Counted from the stretch's first letter, positions 18,321 through 27,829 are shown. The stretch: 43,503 nt of DNA from Palsa-892 sp035556215 (GCA_035556215.1 DATMFI010000037.1:1-43503); one strand, 5' to 3'. Numbers and translations: made by a program. The notes: generated from the letters alone by a model not told the origin.

Positions 18321-18887
18321 TCAGACCGGGCGGACTTCGGTCACGTCCGGCACGAAGTGGCGCAGCAGATTCTCGATGCCGTTCTTGAGCGTCGCGGTGG
18401 AAGACGGGCAGCCCGAGCAGGCGCCCTTCATGTTGAGGAACACGACGCCGTTGACGTAGCCGCGAAAGGTAATGTCGCCGCCGTCATTGGCGACCGCCGG
18501 GCGCACGCGCGTCTCGAGCAGATCCTTGATCGTCGCGACGATTTCGGCGTCGTTCTTGTCGAAGAATTCGTCTTCCTCGTCGCTGTGCGGAACGCCAGCG
18601 GCGTCCTTGGCGACGATCGGCTCGTTGGCGAGGAAGTGTTCCATCACCGCGCCGAGGATCGCGGGCTTGAGGTGGTTCCAGTCGCCGTCCTGCTTGGTGA
18701 CGGCGATGAAGTCCTGGCCGAGCATGACCGCCGAGACGCCGGGCACCGCGAACAGGCGCTGGGCGAGCGGCGAGCGCGCGGCCGATTCGGCGCTGCGCAT
18801 CTCCAGCGTGCCGCTTTCCAGCACCGGGCGGCCCGGCAGGAACTTCAGCGTCGCGGGGTTCGGGGTCGTTTCGGTCTGGATGAACAT
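18321..18887 (-). CDS. nfuA: NifU-like Fe-S scaffold/carrier (Nfu)
   Basis: Nfu proteins carry iron-sulfur clusters to client enzymes. The start is the ATG at 18887, with GGGAGG eight bases upstream; the frame continues to 18995 but lacks a ribosome site there. The 188-residue product has an N-terminal Nfu_N domain (MFIQTETTPNPATLKFLPG to about residue 90), an acidic linker (102-112) and a NifU C-terminal domain with the ligands C157 and C160 (CSGC). It may serve MiaB in the same gene run. Confidence 0.93.
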   Translation of the reverse strand: MFIQTETTPNPATLKFLPGRPVLESGTLEMRSAESAARSPLAQRLFAVPGVSAVMLGQDFIAVTKQDGDWNHLKPAILGAVMEHFLANEPIVAKDAAGVPHSDEEDEFFDKNDAEIVATIKDLLETRVRPAVANDGGDITFRGYVNGVVFLNMKGACSGCPSSTATLKNGIENLLRHFVPDVTEVRPV

Positions 18888-18993
18888 GGGATGCCTCCCG
18901 TCTCGGCTCTTTAACGTGGTCGCCTTTATGTAAGCCCTTCGCGCCGGTTGCGGAAGGGCGGCGGCATAAGCCTTTAAGGCATGGGTTTTTGGC

Positions 18994-19017
18994 AAAAAGC
19001 CCGCCAGCCCGGGGGCT
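18994..19017 (-). terminator. probable rho-independent terminator after usp
   Basis: On the transcribed strand a 5-bp stem (AGCCC/GGGCT, 19017-19013 with 19002-18998) is followed by five T (18998-18994). The hairpin begins at the usp stop codon. The stem is short, so termination may be partial. Confidence 0.4.
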
Positions 19018-19517
19018 CAGGCGAGCGCGTCGAGCTCTTCGTCCGACAGGCTGCCCGGCACGATGGTGATCGGGATCGGAAAGGTGCTCGATCCGGAGCC
19101 GGCCAGCGAAGTAACGAGCGGGCCAGGGCCCTCGTTGCCGCTCGCGGCGGCGAGCACCAAAATGGCGACGTCCTCGTCCTCGTCGATCACTTTCAACACT
19201 TCGTCGGCCTTGTTGCCCTCGCGCACGACGCGCTCGGGCTCGATACCGGCAAGATTTTTTGCCCGCGCGGCATAATGATCGAGCAGCTTCTCGGCCTCCT
19301 CATGCGCTTCCTGGCGCATCAGGTCGCCGACGCCGAGCCATTGCTGGTTGGAATCGCCGATCGCCACCACCGCGAGCATCACCACATTACTGTTGGTGCG
19401 CGCCGCGCGGCGGCTCGCGTAATAAACCGCGCGATCGCATTCGGGGCTGTCGTCGATCACCACCAGGAAGTTGCGCTGGTGGCCGGGTTCGAAACTCTTG
19501 CGCTTGACGCGGCTCAT
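19017..19517 (-). CDS. universal stress protein family
   Basis: The 166-residue protein has a UspA-type alpha/beta fold. An N-terminal strand FLVVIDDSPECDRAVYYASR is followed by a long helix (QEAHEEAEKLLDHYAARAK) and VAILVLAAASGNEGPGPLVT. The loop does not match the canonical ATP-binding G-2x-G-9x-G(S/T) motif cleanly (GNEGPGPLVTSLAGSGSS), so ATP binding is unsure. In Rhizobiales a usp gene regularly lies between trpS and nfu, as here. Its stress role in this organism is not shown by the sequence. Confidence 0.85.
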   Translation of the reverse strand: MSRVKRKSFEPGHQRNFLVVIDDSPECDRAVYYASRRAARTNSNVVMLAVVAIGDSNQQWLGVGDLMRQEAHEEAEKLLDHYAARAKNLAGIEPERVVREGNKADEVLKVIDEDEDVAILVLAAASGNEGPGPLVTSLAGSGSSTFPIPITIVPGSLSDEELDALA

Positions 19518-19609
19518 GAGGTGATTCCGGTGAGCGCCAATGCTGCCATGTGAAGCGCGCCCGGCACAAGATGCGCTTCGGCGCCGGAAATAAAACGAAA
19601 GATCGAAGT

Positions 19610-20647
19610 TCAGCTGCGCACGAAACCGACGATGTCCTTGACCGATTTCATCGTTTCCGCCGCGAGCATGCGGGCGCGCGCCGACCCGTCGGCGAGAACG
19701 CTGTCGATATAGGCGGCATCCTGCGTGAGGCGCTTCATCTCGGCGCCGATCGGCCCGAGCTTCTCGACCGAGAGTTGCGTCAAGGCTTCCTTGAAGCGCG
19801 AGAACTGCGCGCCGCCGAATTCCTGGAGCACGCCCTCAGGCGTCTTGCCGGACAGCGCGGCATAAATGCCGACGAGATTGTCGGCTTCGGGCCGCGCTTC
19901 GAGTTCCTTCACATCGGACGGCAGCGGGTGCGGATCGGTTCGCGCCTTGCGGAATTTCTGCGCGATGGTGTCGGCGTCGTCGGTGAGATTGATGCGCGAA
20001 TAATCCGAAGGATCCGATTTCGACATCTTCTTGGTGCCGTCGCGGAGCGACATCACGCGGGTCGCCGGGCCCGCGATCAGGGGCTCGGGCAGCGGGAAGA
20101 AGATGTCGCCAAAACCGTTCGCGCGGATGGATTCGGCATAGTCGTTGTTGAACTTCTGCGCGATGTCGCGCGCAAGCTCCAGATGCTGCTTCTGATCCTC
20201 GCCGACCGGCACATGCGTCGCCCGATACACCAGAATGTCGGCCGCCATCAGGTTCGGATAGGCGTAAAGCCCCACGGAAGCATTCTCCCGATCCTTGCCG
20301 GCCTTTTCCTTGAACTGCGTCATGCGGTTGAGCCAGCCGAGGCGCGCGACGCAATTCAGCACCCAGGCAAGCTCGGCGTGCTCGGCGACCTGGCTCTGGT
20401 TGAAGATGATGTTTTTCTTCGGATCGACACCCGATGCGATGAAGGCCGCCGTCACCTCGCGCGTCGTGCGCTTGAGCTCGCTGGGCTCCTGCCAGACCGT
20501 GATCGCGTGCATATCGACGACGCAATAGATGCATTCGTACTTGTGCTGGAGCGCCACGAATTTGGTGATGGCGCCGAGATAATTCCCGAGGGTGAGGTTG
20601 CCGGTCGGCTGCACCCCGGAAAACACGCGTTCTTTGAAGGCAGACAT
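19610..20647 (-). CDS. trpS: tryptophanyl-tRNA synthetase
   Basis: TrpS charges tRNA-Trp. From the ATG at 20647 the class I enzyme has 345 residues; the frame is open ten codons further (20677), but the inner start gives the usual N-terminus. The HIGH-type motif reads TLGN (19-22, in GVQPTGNLTLGNYLGA). KMSKS is at 207-211. Other family segments are MADILVYRATHVPVGEDQKQ and the C-terminal helix. In many Rhizobiales murJ lies upstream; here the neighbour is a divergent kinase gene, so that part of the order is rearranged. Confidence 0.96.
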   Translation of the reverse strand: MSAFKERVFSGVQPTGNLTLGNYLGAITKFVALQHKYECIYCVVDMHAITVWQEPSELKRTTREVTAAFIASGVDPKKNIIFNQSQVAEHAELAWVLNCVARLGWLNRMTQFKEKAGKDRENASVGLYAYPNLMAADILVYRATHVPVGEDQKQHLELARDIAQKFNNDYAESIRANGFGDIFFPLPEPLIAGPATRVMSLRDGTKKMSKSDPSDYSRINLTDDADTIAQKFRKARTDPHPLPSDVKELEARPEADNLVGIYAALSGKTPEGVLQEFGGAQFSRFKEALTQLSVEKLGPIGAEMKRLTQDAAYIDSVLADGSARARMLAAETMKSVKDIVGFVRS

Positions 20648-20774
20648 TTTCGCTGTTCCGAAATTTGCGCCGGTCATGCCACGGGAAAGCGGGCAGGAGC
20701 AAGGGCGTAAAACCGCGCGGCTTGCAGGAATGGGCCTGCCTTGCTACCGCCACGCGGCCACGGGGAGATTTTGC

Positions 20775-21773
20775 ATGGTTAACATCCGCCACGACGTCAT
20801 CGGCATCGGCAACGCGATCGTCGATGTCATCGCCCGCGCCGACGACGATTTTCTCGTCCGTCACCAAATGGCGAAAGGCGGCATGAGCCTGATCGACGAA
20901 GCGCGCGCCGAGGCGATCTACAAGGCGATGGGCCCGGCGCGGGAAATCTCCGGCGGCTCGGCGGCGAACACCATCGCCGGTGTCGCCTCGTTCGGCGGCC
21001 GCGCCGCTTTTATCGGCACGGTGAAGAACGACGTCCTCGGCGGCGTCTTTGCCCATGATATCCGCGCGGCGGGCGTTTCCTTCGACGTGCCGGCCTTCGA
21101 GACCGGCCCCTCAACCGCGCGCTCTTATATTCTGGTGACGCCTGACGGCGAGCGCACCATGAATACTTATCTGGGTGCCGCGCAGCTTCTCTCCGCCGCC
21201 GAAATAAAAGAGAGCGAAATCGCCGCCGCGAAAATTCTCTACATGGAAGGCTATCTGTGGGATCCGCAGAACGCCAAGGACGCTTTTCTGAAGGCGGCGA
21301 AGATCGCGCATCAGCACGATCGCATCGTTGCACTCACGCTCTCCGATGCTTTTTGCGTCGATCGCTATCGCCGCGAATTTCTGGGGCTCATCAAGGGCGG
21401 CACCGTCGATCTTCTGTTCGCCAACGAAGCCGAACTGAAGAGCCTGTACGAGACCGGCGATTTCGACGCCGCGCTTCTCGAATTGCGGCGCGACGCCAAA
21501 TTCGCCGCCGTCACCCGCAGCGAAAAGGGCGCGGTCGTTATCTCCAAAGAAGAAGTGACGGCGGTGCCGGTGTTTCCGGTCGAAACCGTCGCCGATACCA
21601 CCGGCGCGGGCGATCTTTTTGCCGCCGGTTTTCTCTACGGTTTTGCGCGCGATCTCTCGCACGAAACCTCGGCGCGGCTCGGTGCCTTGGCCGCCGCCGA
21701 AGTCATCTCGCATCTCGGCGCGCGGCCCGAGAAGAACCTCGCGGATCTCGCCAAAGAGAACGGACTGCTTTGA
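20775..21773 (+). CDS. PfkB-family carbohydrate/nucleoside kinase (adenosine kinase-like)
   Basis: This is a 332-residue ribokinase-fold kinase. The start is the ATG at 20775, with GGGGAG eight bases upstream; the open frame back to 20592 crosses trpS and is not used. The N-terminal GIGNAIVDVIARADDDFL and SGGSAANTIAGVASFGG segments bind substrate. The C-terminal DTTGAGDLFAAGF (GAGD at 277-280) supplies the catalytic base D280 and the anion hole. Rhizobiales homologues are annotated as adenosine kinase; the sequence alone does not fix the substrate. It is divergent from trpS and convergent with maeB. Confidence 0.85.
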   Translation: MVNIRHDVIGIGNAIVDVIARADDDFLVRHQMAKGGMSLIDEARAEAIYKAMGPAREISGGSAANTIAGVASFGGRAAFIGTVKNDVLGGVFAHDIRAAGVSFDVPAFETGPSTARSYILVTPDGERTMNTYLGAAQLLSAAEIKESEIAAAKILYMEGYLWDPQNAKDAFLKAAKIAHQHDRIVALTLSDAFCVDRYRREFLGLIKGGTVDLLFANEAELKSLYETGDFDAALLELRRDAKFAAVTRSEKGAVVISKEEVTAVPVFPVETVADTTGAGDLFAAGFLYGFARDLSHETSARLGALAAAEVISHLGARPEKNLADLAKENGLL

Positions 21774-21778
21774 TTCCT

Positions 21779-21805
21779 CCCCGGTCGCGCTTCGCGCGTC
21801 CGGGG
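21779..21805. terminator. strong hairpin between convergent genes
   Basis: CCCCGG (21779-21784) pairs with CCGGGG (21800-21805) and CGCGC (21786-21790) with GCGCG (21794-21798), across one T-T mismatch and a 3-base loop. It lies 5 bases after the kinase stop and 15 bases from the maeB stop. It probably marks transcript ends in both directions, although no T-run follows. Confidence 0.5.
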
Positions 21806-21820
21806 TAACGGCGTGAGCGG

Positions 21821-24106
21821 TTACCCGCTGATATTGAACGCCGCGAGCGCCGCCATGTTCACGAGATCCGTGTCCTTCGCGGAGAGCGGCACGATCTGCA
21901 CCGAGCGGTCGAAGCCGACGAGCAGCGGGCCGATCACCGTCGCGCCGCCCAGTTCCTGCAGCATCTTGGTCGAGATCGATGCCGAGTGGAACGCCGGCAT
22001 GATCAGGACGTTCGCGGTGTCCGTCAGCCGGTTGAACGGGAAGGTGTGGCCAAGCCCGGGATTGAGCGCGACGTCGGCGCCCATTTCGCCGTCAACCTCG
22101 AAGTCAACGCCGCGCTCATGCAGGATACGAACGGCTTCCTGAACGTGCGAAGCGCGCTCGCCCTTCGGATTGCCGAAGGTGGAGAACGCCAGCATCGCGA
22201 CGCGCGGCTCGAAGCCGAGGCGGCGGGCGACCCCTGCCGCTTCGATCGCGATATCGACGAGCTGCCCCGCCGTCGGCAGTTCGGTGACCGCCGTGTCGGC
22301 GACGAGCACCGTTTTGCCGCGCGCCAGCACCAGTGAAACGCCCATTACGCGGTGGCCCGGCTTCGGATCGATGACGCGCGAGACGTCCTCGAGCACGCCC
22401 GAATAATTGCGCGTGACGCCCGACACCATGGCGTCGGCATCGCCCATCGCCACCATGCAGGCGGCGAAGTGGTTACGGTCGTTGTTCACGAGCCGCTGCA
22501 CGTCGCGATAAAGAAAGCCCTTTCGCTGCAGGCGCTCGTAAAGGTAGTTGGCGTATTCGGTGTTGCGCTTCGAGAGCGCGGCGTTGTGAATCTCGATGCC
22601 GCTATGAAGATCGACACCGGCGCTCGCCGCCGCCTGCCGCACGCGATCCTCGCGCCCGACGAGAATGGGAGCGCCGAGGCCCTGCTGGACGAAGACCGCC
22701 GCCGCGCGAACGACCTGCTCCTCCTCGCCTTCGGCGAAGACGACGCGCTTCGGCTGGCGCTTGATGCGCTCGAACACGCGCGACAGCACGCCCGCGACCG
22801 GATCGCGCCGGGTGCGAAGCTGCTCGACATAGGCGTTCATGTCGACGATGGGCTTTCTGGCAACGCCCGAATCCATCGCCGCTTTCGCGACCGCCGGCGG
22901 CACTGCGAAGATCAGCCGCGGGTCGAACGGCACGGGGATGATGTAGTCCGCGCCGTATTTCGGCCGCGAGCCGTAAGCGGCCGCGACTTCATCGGGGACG
23001 TCCTCGCGCGCAAGCTCCGCGAGCGCGTGGGCCGCCGCGATTTTCATTTCCATGTTGATCGTCGAAGCGCGCACATCGAGCGCGCCGCGGAAAATATAGG
23101 GAAAGCCGAGGACGTTATTGATCTGGTTCGGATAGTCCGAGCGCCCCGTCGCCATGATGGCGTCCTCGCGAATCTCGGCGACTTCCTCGACGGTGATTTC
23201 CGGGTCGGGGTTCGCCATCGCGAAAATGATCGGGTTCGGCGCCATCGACTTGATCATCTCGCGGGTGAAGGCGCCCTTTTGCGAAAGACCGAACAGGATG
23301 TCCGCGCCTTGCACGGCGTCGGCGAGCGTGCGCGCCTTGGTGTCGGCGGCATGCGCCGACTTCCACTGATTCATGCCTTCGGTGCGGCCCTTGTAGACGA
23401 CGCCCTTGGTGTCGCACAGGATGACGTTGTTCGGCTGCATGCCGAGCGCCTTCAAAAGCTCGACGCAGGCGATGCCCGCCGCGCCCGCGCCGTTCACGAC
23501 GAGCTTCGCCGTCTTGATGTCGCGGCCGGTGAGCTTCAGCGCATTGATGAGACCTGCGGTCGCGATGATCGCGGTGCCGTGCTGGTCGTCATGGAAAACC
23601 GGGATGTCGAGAAGCTCGCGCAGGCGCTGCTCGATGATGAAGCATTCCGGCGCCTTGATGTCCTCGAGATTGATGCCGCCGAAGGTCTGGCCGAGAAAGC
23701 GCACGCAATTGATGAATTCGTCCGGGTTTTCGGTGTTCACTTCGAGATCGAAGCCGTCGATATCGGCAAAGCGCTTGAAGAGAACGGCCTTGCCTTCCAT
23801 CACGGGCTTGGCGGCGAGCGCGCCGCGATTGCCGAGACCGAGAATGGCGGTGCCGTTGGTGATGACGCCGACGAGATTGCCCTTCACCGTGTAATCGTAG
23901 GCACGGCTCGGATCTTCGGCGATCGCGAGCACGGGAACGGCGACGCCCGGCGAATAGGCAAGCGACAGGTCGCGCTGCGTCGCCATCGGCTTCGTCGTGA
24001 TCACTTCAAGCTTGCCGGGGCGGCCGACGGCATGGAATTGCAGCGCCTCTTGGTCGGTGAAGGTCGGACGGGGCGCGCGTTTCTTTTTCGGAGCGTCAGC
24101 TTTCAT
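21821..24106 (-). CDS. maeB: NADP-type malic enzyme with phosphotransacetylase-like domain
   Basis: This enzyme oxidatively decarboxylates malate to pyruvate. From the ATG at 24106 (AGGAA six bases upstream) it has 761 residues, the length of the MaeB/TME class. Residues about 15-430 are the malic enzyme (LAYSPGVAVPVLAI, then FHDDQHGTAIIATAGLINAL, VVNGAGAAGIACVELLKA). Residues about 435-761 resemble phosphate acetyltransferase (VVFAEGEEEQVVRAA); in this class that part is regulatory and not an active PTA. The gene is divergent from mutS and convergent with the kinase gene. Confidence 0.95.
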   Translation of the reverse strand: MKADAPKKKRAPRPTFTDQEALQFHAVGRPGKLEVITTKPMATQRDLSLAYSPGVAVPVLAIAEDPSRAYDYTVKGNLVGVITNGTAILGLGNRGALAAKPVMEGKAVLFKRFADIDGFDLEVNTENPDEFINCVRFLGQTFGGINLEDIKAPECFIIEQRLRELLDIPVFHDDQHGTAIIATAGLINALKLTGRDIKTAKLVVNGAGAAGIACVELLKALGMQPNNVILCDTKGVVYKGRTEGMNQWKSAHAADTKARTLADAVQGADILFGLSQKGAFTREMIKSMAPNPIIFAMANPDPEITVEEVAEIREDAIMATGRSDYPNQINNVLGFPYIFRGALDVRASTINMEMKIAAAHALAELAREDVPDEVAAAYGSRPKYGADYIIPVPFDPRLIFAVPPAVAKAAMDSGVARKPIVDMNAYVEQLRTRRDPVAGVLSRVFERIKRQPKRVVFAEGEEEQVVRAAAVFVQQGLGAPILVGREDRVRQAAASAGVDLHSGIEIHNAALSKRNTEYANYLYERLQRKGFLYRDVQRLVNNDRNHFAACMVAMGDADAMVSGVTRNYSGVLEDVSRVIDPKPGHRVMGVSLVLARGKTVLVADTAVTELPTAGQLVDIAIEAAGVARRLGFEPRVAMLAFSTFGNPKGERASHVQEAVRILHERGVDFEVDGEMGADVALNPGLGHTFPFNRLTDTANVLIMPAFHSASISTKMLQELGGATVIGPLLVGFDRSVQIVPLSAKDTDLVNMAALAAFNISG

Positions 24107-24197
24107 CGTAGGTTCCTGTACTCGATCCACATGACTTATAGGCGAATAGGGGCGCTCTTATACCTCTCCGCTGCCCACAGGAACACCTCCGCCCGCG

Positions 24198-26945
24198 ATG
24201 AAAGAAAGGCATCCTTCTGCTAGTTTCGGGGCCATGCACGGGGAAGTGGCACGGCAGGATATGGCTCAGGCGGGCGCGGAAATGCGCGTCACGCCGATGA
24301 TGGAACAATACATCGAGATCAAGACCGCCAATCCGAACTCTCTGCTGTTCTACCGGATGGGCGATTTTTACGAATTGTTCTTCGACGATGCCGAAATCGC
24401 CTCGCGCGCGCTTGGCATCGTGCTGACCAAACGCGGCAAGCATCTCGGCCGCGACATCCCGATGTGCGGCGTGCCGGTCGAGAAAGCCGACGAATATCTC
24501 CATCGCCTGATCGCGTGCGGCCATCGCGTCGCGGTCTGCGAGCAGGTCGAGGATCCGGCCGAAGCGAAGAAGCGCGGCGGCAAATCGGTCGTGAAACGCG
24601 ACGTCGTCCGCCTCGTGACGCCCGGAACGCTGACCGAGGATTCGCTGCTCGAAGCCAGGAAGAACAACTGGCTGCTGGCCGTTTCGCGCGGGCGGCCCTT
24701 GAGCGACGGCGAGCCCGCTTACGGCCTTGCCTGGCTCGATATTTCGACCGGCGAATTCCGCGTCATGGAAACCGATGGCGTTCGCCTCGCGGCCGAGATT
24801 GCCCGTCTATCGCCGGGCGAAATCATCGTCACCGACGCGCTGCATGACGATCCGGCGCTGCGCGGCTACTGGCGCTCGCTGAATGCCGTAACTCCGGTGA
24901 CGAAAGATGTTTTCGACTTTGCCAGCGCCGAGCGGCGGCTCGCCGGCTTCTTTGGCGTCGCGACCGCCGAATCCTTCGGTGCGTTCTCGCGTCTTGAACT
25001 GGCGGCGGCCGCTGCGGCCGTCACTTACGTCGAGCGCACGCAGTTCGGCAAGAAGCCCAATCTTTCGCCGCCGTCGCGCGAGGCGGCAAGCTCCGTCCTG
25101 ATGATCGACGCCGCGACGCGCGCCAATCTCGAACTTGTGCGCACGCTGGGCGGCGATTCTGGCGGCAGCCTGCTCTCGGTGATCGATCGCACCAAAACGA
25201 CCGGCGGCGCGCGGCTTCTGGCGCGGCGGCTCGCGAGCCCGCTCGTCGAGCCCGATGCGATCAATGCGCGGCTCGATCTCGTCGATTATTTTGCAAGCGA
25301 TTCGTCGTTGCGCGCCGAAGTGCGCGGCGTGCTTGCCGGCGCGCCGGATCTGTCGCGCGCTTTGGCGCGGCTCTCGCTTTCGCGCGGCGGCCCGCGCGAT
25401 CTTGCCGCCGTGCGCGATAGCCTGGCTGCCGCGCGTTCGCTCGCGGCGATGTTCGAAAGCGCAAAAGAATTGCCGGACGAATTGCAGGAAGCGGCGGCGA
25501 TCCTCAGCGCGCCGAATGCCGGTCTCGAACAGGAGCTTGCCCGCGCGCTCGCCGAGCATCTGCCGCTGTTCGCGCGCGACGGCGGCTTCGTGCGCACGGG
25601 CTATGACGCGGAGCTTGATGGCGCGAACGAACTCAAGGACGATTCGCGCAAAGTGATCGCCGCGCTGCAGGCGCGTTATGCCGACGATACCGGTCTTAAG
25701 GCGCTCAAAATCAAGCACAACAATGTGCTCGGCTACTTCATCGAGGTTTCGGCGCAGCATGGTGAAAAGCTGCTGGCGGCGGAAGCGAAAGCCACCTTCA
25801 TGCACCGTCAGACGCTTGCGGGCGCCATGCGCTTCACTTCAGTGGAGCTTTCCGAGCTGGAAGCGAAGATCGTCGGCGCTTCCGACAAGGCGCTCGCCCT
25901 CGAGCTTTCGATTTTCGACCGGCTGGTTGCCGAAGTGCTCGCGAATGCCGGCCCGCTCGAAGCGGTGGCCGATGCGCTCGCGCGCGTCGATGTCGCGGCT
26001 TCGCTTGCCGAATTGGCCATCGCCGAGAACTGGACGCGGCCTTATGTGGACGGCTCGCTCGATTTCTTCATCGAAGGCGGGCGTCATCCCGTCGTCGAAG
26101 CGGCGCTCAAGCGCGACGGCGGCCCGTTCGTCGCCAACGACTGCGATCTCTCCGCGCCCGAGGAGGAAAACGCAGGCTCCATCTGGCTCGTCACCGGGCC
26201 GAATATGGCCGGTAAATCGACGTTTCTCCGCCAGAACGCATTGATCGCGATCCTCGCGCAGATCGGCTCCTTCGTGCCCGCGGCGCGCGCCGAAATCGGC
26301 GTCGTTGACCGGCTGTTCTCGCGCGTCGGCGCTGCCGACGATCTCGCACGCGGCCGTTCGACCTTTATGGTCGAAATGGTCGAGACCGCCGCGATTTTGA
26401 ATCAAGCGACCGAGCGCTCGCTGGTGATCCTCGACGAGATCGGACGCGGCACCGCGACCTTTGATGGCCTTTCCATCGCATGGGCGACGCTCGAACATCT
26501 GCACGCCGTCAACAAGGCACGCGCATTGTTCGCGACGCACTTTCACGAACTCACGGCGCTCGGCGCCAAACTCAATCGCATCGTCAACGCCACGGTGCGC
26601 GTCAAGGAATGGGAGGGCGATGTCGTCTTCCTGCATGAAGTCGCGCCGGGCGTCGCCGACCGCTCCTATGGCATCCAGGTCGCGAAGCTCGCCGGCCTGC
26701 CGCCTGCCGTGATCGAGCGCGCGCGCATCGTGCTGGCCGAGCTTGAGGCGGCCAATCGCGGCTCGCCCGCGCAGAAGCTCGCCGACGATTTGCCGCTCTT
26801 CTCGGCGGCGCGGCCCGTGGCCGCTCCGAAACAGAACGCGCTCGAAGAGGCGCTCGACAACGTCGATCCCGACGCGCTGGCGCCGCGCGAAGCGCTGGAT
26901 GCGCTCTACCGGCTGAAGGCGCTTCGCAAAAACGAAAAGCCTTAG
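24198..26945 (+). CDS. mutS: DNA mismatch repair protein MutS
   Basis: MutS recognises mispaired bases and starts repair with MutL. The frame gives 915 residues. The mismatch-binding motif is in FYRMGDFYELFFDDAE, near residue 55. Connector, lever and clamp domains follow, then the ATPase with Walker A GPNMAGKST at 667-675, Walker B LVILDEIGRGT and FATHFHELT. The start is uncertain: ATGs at 24198, 24234 and 24261 are all possible and none has a good ribosome site. The maeB-mutS-glnD neighbourhood is familiar from Rhizobiales, but here 4.4 kb separates mutS from glnD. Confidence 0.96.
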   Translation: MKERHPSASFGAMHGEVARQDMAQAGAEMRVTPMMEQYIEIKTANPNSLLFYRMGDFYELFFDDAEIASRALGIVLTKRGKHLGRDIPMCGVPVEKADEYLHRLIACGHRVAVCEQVEDPAEAKKRGGKSVVKRDVVRLVTPGTLTEDSLLEARKNNWLLAVSRGRPLSDGEPAYGLAWLDISTGEFRVMETDGVRLAAEIARLSPGEIIVTDALHDDPALRGYWRSLNAVTPVTKDVFDFASAERRLAGFFGVATAESFGAFSRLELAAAAAAVTYVERTQFGKKPNLSPPSREAASSVLMIDAATRANLELVRTLGGDSGGSLLSVIDRTKTTGGARLLARRLASPLVEPDAINARLDLVDYFASDSSLRAEVRGVLAGAPDLSRALARLSLSRGGPRDLAAVRDSLAAARSLAAMFESAKELPDELQEAAAILSAPNAGLEQELARALAEHLPLFARDGGFVRTGYDAELDGANELKDDSRKVIAALQARYADDTGLKALKIKHNNVLGYFIEVSAQHGEKLLAAEAKATFMHRQTLAGAMRFTSVELSELEAKIVGASDKALALELSIFDRLVAEVLANAGPLEAVADALARVDVAASLAELAIAENWTRPYVDGSLDFFIEGGRHPVVEAALKRDGGPFVANDCDLSAPEEENAGSIWLVTGPNMAGKSTFLRQNALIAILAQIGSFVPAARAEIGVVDRLFSRVGAADDLARGRSTFMVEMVETAAILNQATERSLVILDEIGRGTATFDGLSIAWATLEHLHAVNKARALFATHFHELTALGAKLNRIVNATVRVKEWEGDVVFLHEVAPGVADRSYGIQVAKLAGLPPAVIERARIVLAELEAANRGSPAQKLADDLPLFSAARPVAAPKQNALEEALDNVDPDALAPREALDALYRLKALRKNEKP

Positions 26946-26954
26946 ATCAGGTCT

Positions 26955-27755
26955 TTAAACGATATGCCGCCTGCGCAGCGCGTAGATCAGCAGGCCCCAG
27001 CCGATCGAAGCCGCGATCGCGAGCGCAAGTGCGATCGGCGCCCCGAGCGGCACCGCCGCAAGATGCAGCGCGACGCAAGCAAGCCCGAACCCGGTCATGC
27101 CTAAAAGCGCATTGGCAAGGATCGCGGCGGTGGCCGGCCCGCCGGCGCGGCGATGCATGATGACGATCACGCTCGAGAACACGATGGGGAAGGTCGCGAG
27201 CATTCCGCTTGCCGCGGGCCCGATCCGGAAACTGAGGCCGACAACGAATCCGACGAGAAGCGCGACGCCGATCGCGCGCATCAAAAGCTCGTACCAGCGC
27301 GCCGAAAGACGCGGCGCGCGCGTGTGACGCAAGTCGCGGGTGACGCGAAGCGAAAGCAGAATGACGATGACATTGACGAGGATGGCGCTCGTCAGCGTCC
27401 ACGGCAGATAAGGCAGGACCGGCGCGGAAAAAACCCAGACCAGGAGCGCGCCGCCGATGCTGACGGCAAGCGAGCGCTTTTGCGCCAGCACCGCATAGAC
27501 GAGCGCGAACAGCGCGTTCACGGCGTTGAAGACGAGCGTAATCAGCGCGCCGTCAGCGAGAAATTGCGGCGAATGGTCGAAGGCGAGGAAAAAATAGGTC
27601 GGCCCCGCGCTGATCGGCAGCGTCGTCACGAGCCCCCCGACAAGCGGCCCGCTGCGCTCGGCGAGGACCGTCGCCACCACCAGGAAGATGCCGGTGATGG
27701 CCATTTTCGCGGCCAGCGTCAGCGCGAAATAAAGCTCGGGGGAAAGGGCTTGCAT
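26955..27755 (-). CDS. multi-pass membrane protein with two internal repeats
   Basis: I do not recognise a named family with certainty. From the ATG at 27755 the product has 266 residues (or 288 from 27821) and about eight hydrophobic segments. It has an internal duplication: G36-P37...G41...T45-x-P47-I48 recurs as G179-P180...G184...T188-x-P190-I191, the pattern GPxxxGxxxTxPI at a spacing of 143 residues. A similar segment occurs once in the short membrane protein GlpM, so this may be a tandem GlpM-like protein (inference). It lies 9 bases after the mutS stop, convergent with it. Confidence 0.7.
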   Translation of the reverse strand: MQALSPELYFALTLAAKMAITGIFLVVATVLAERSGPLVGGLVTTLPISAGPTYFFLAFDHSPQFLADGALITLVFNAVNALFALVYAVLAQKRSLAVSIGGALLVWVFSAPVLPYLPWTLTSAILVNVIVILLSLRVTRDLRHTRAPRLSARWYELLMRAIGVALLVGFVVGLSFRIGPAASGMLATFPIVFSSVIVIMHRRAGGPATAAILANALLGMTGFGLACVALHLAAVPLGAPIALALAIAASIGWGLLIYALRRRHIV

Positions 27756-27770
27756 GAGAAAGCGTACATG

Positions 27771-27829
27771 GAGCGTTTTCGAGCGGCGTGGGGCACCGGT
27801 TCGCGTGAAGAAACGCGACAAAACAAAGG
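27771..27829. repeat. Rhizobiales intergenic repeat (GAGCGTTTTCGAGC type)
   Basis: The gap between the osmC stop and the membrane gene holds a sequence starting GAGCGTTTTCGAGC, with CACCGGTTCGCGTGAAG in the middle and AAACGCGACAAAACAAAG at the end. Ends GCGTTT (27773-27778) and AAACGC (27811-27816) are complementary. This element is familiar from intergenic regions of several Rhizobiales genomes. The identification is by recollection of the consensus. Confidence 0.6.

Noticed and set aside
22352..24223. 623-residue frame antisense to maeB
   Set aside because: It is a compositional shadow of the malic enzyme gene, with no recognisable domain and no ribosome site.
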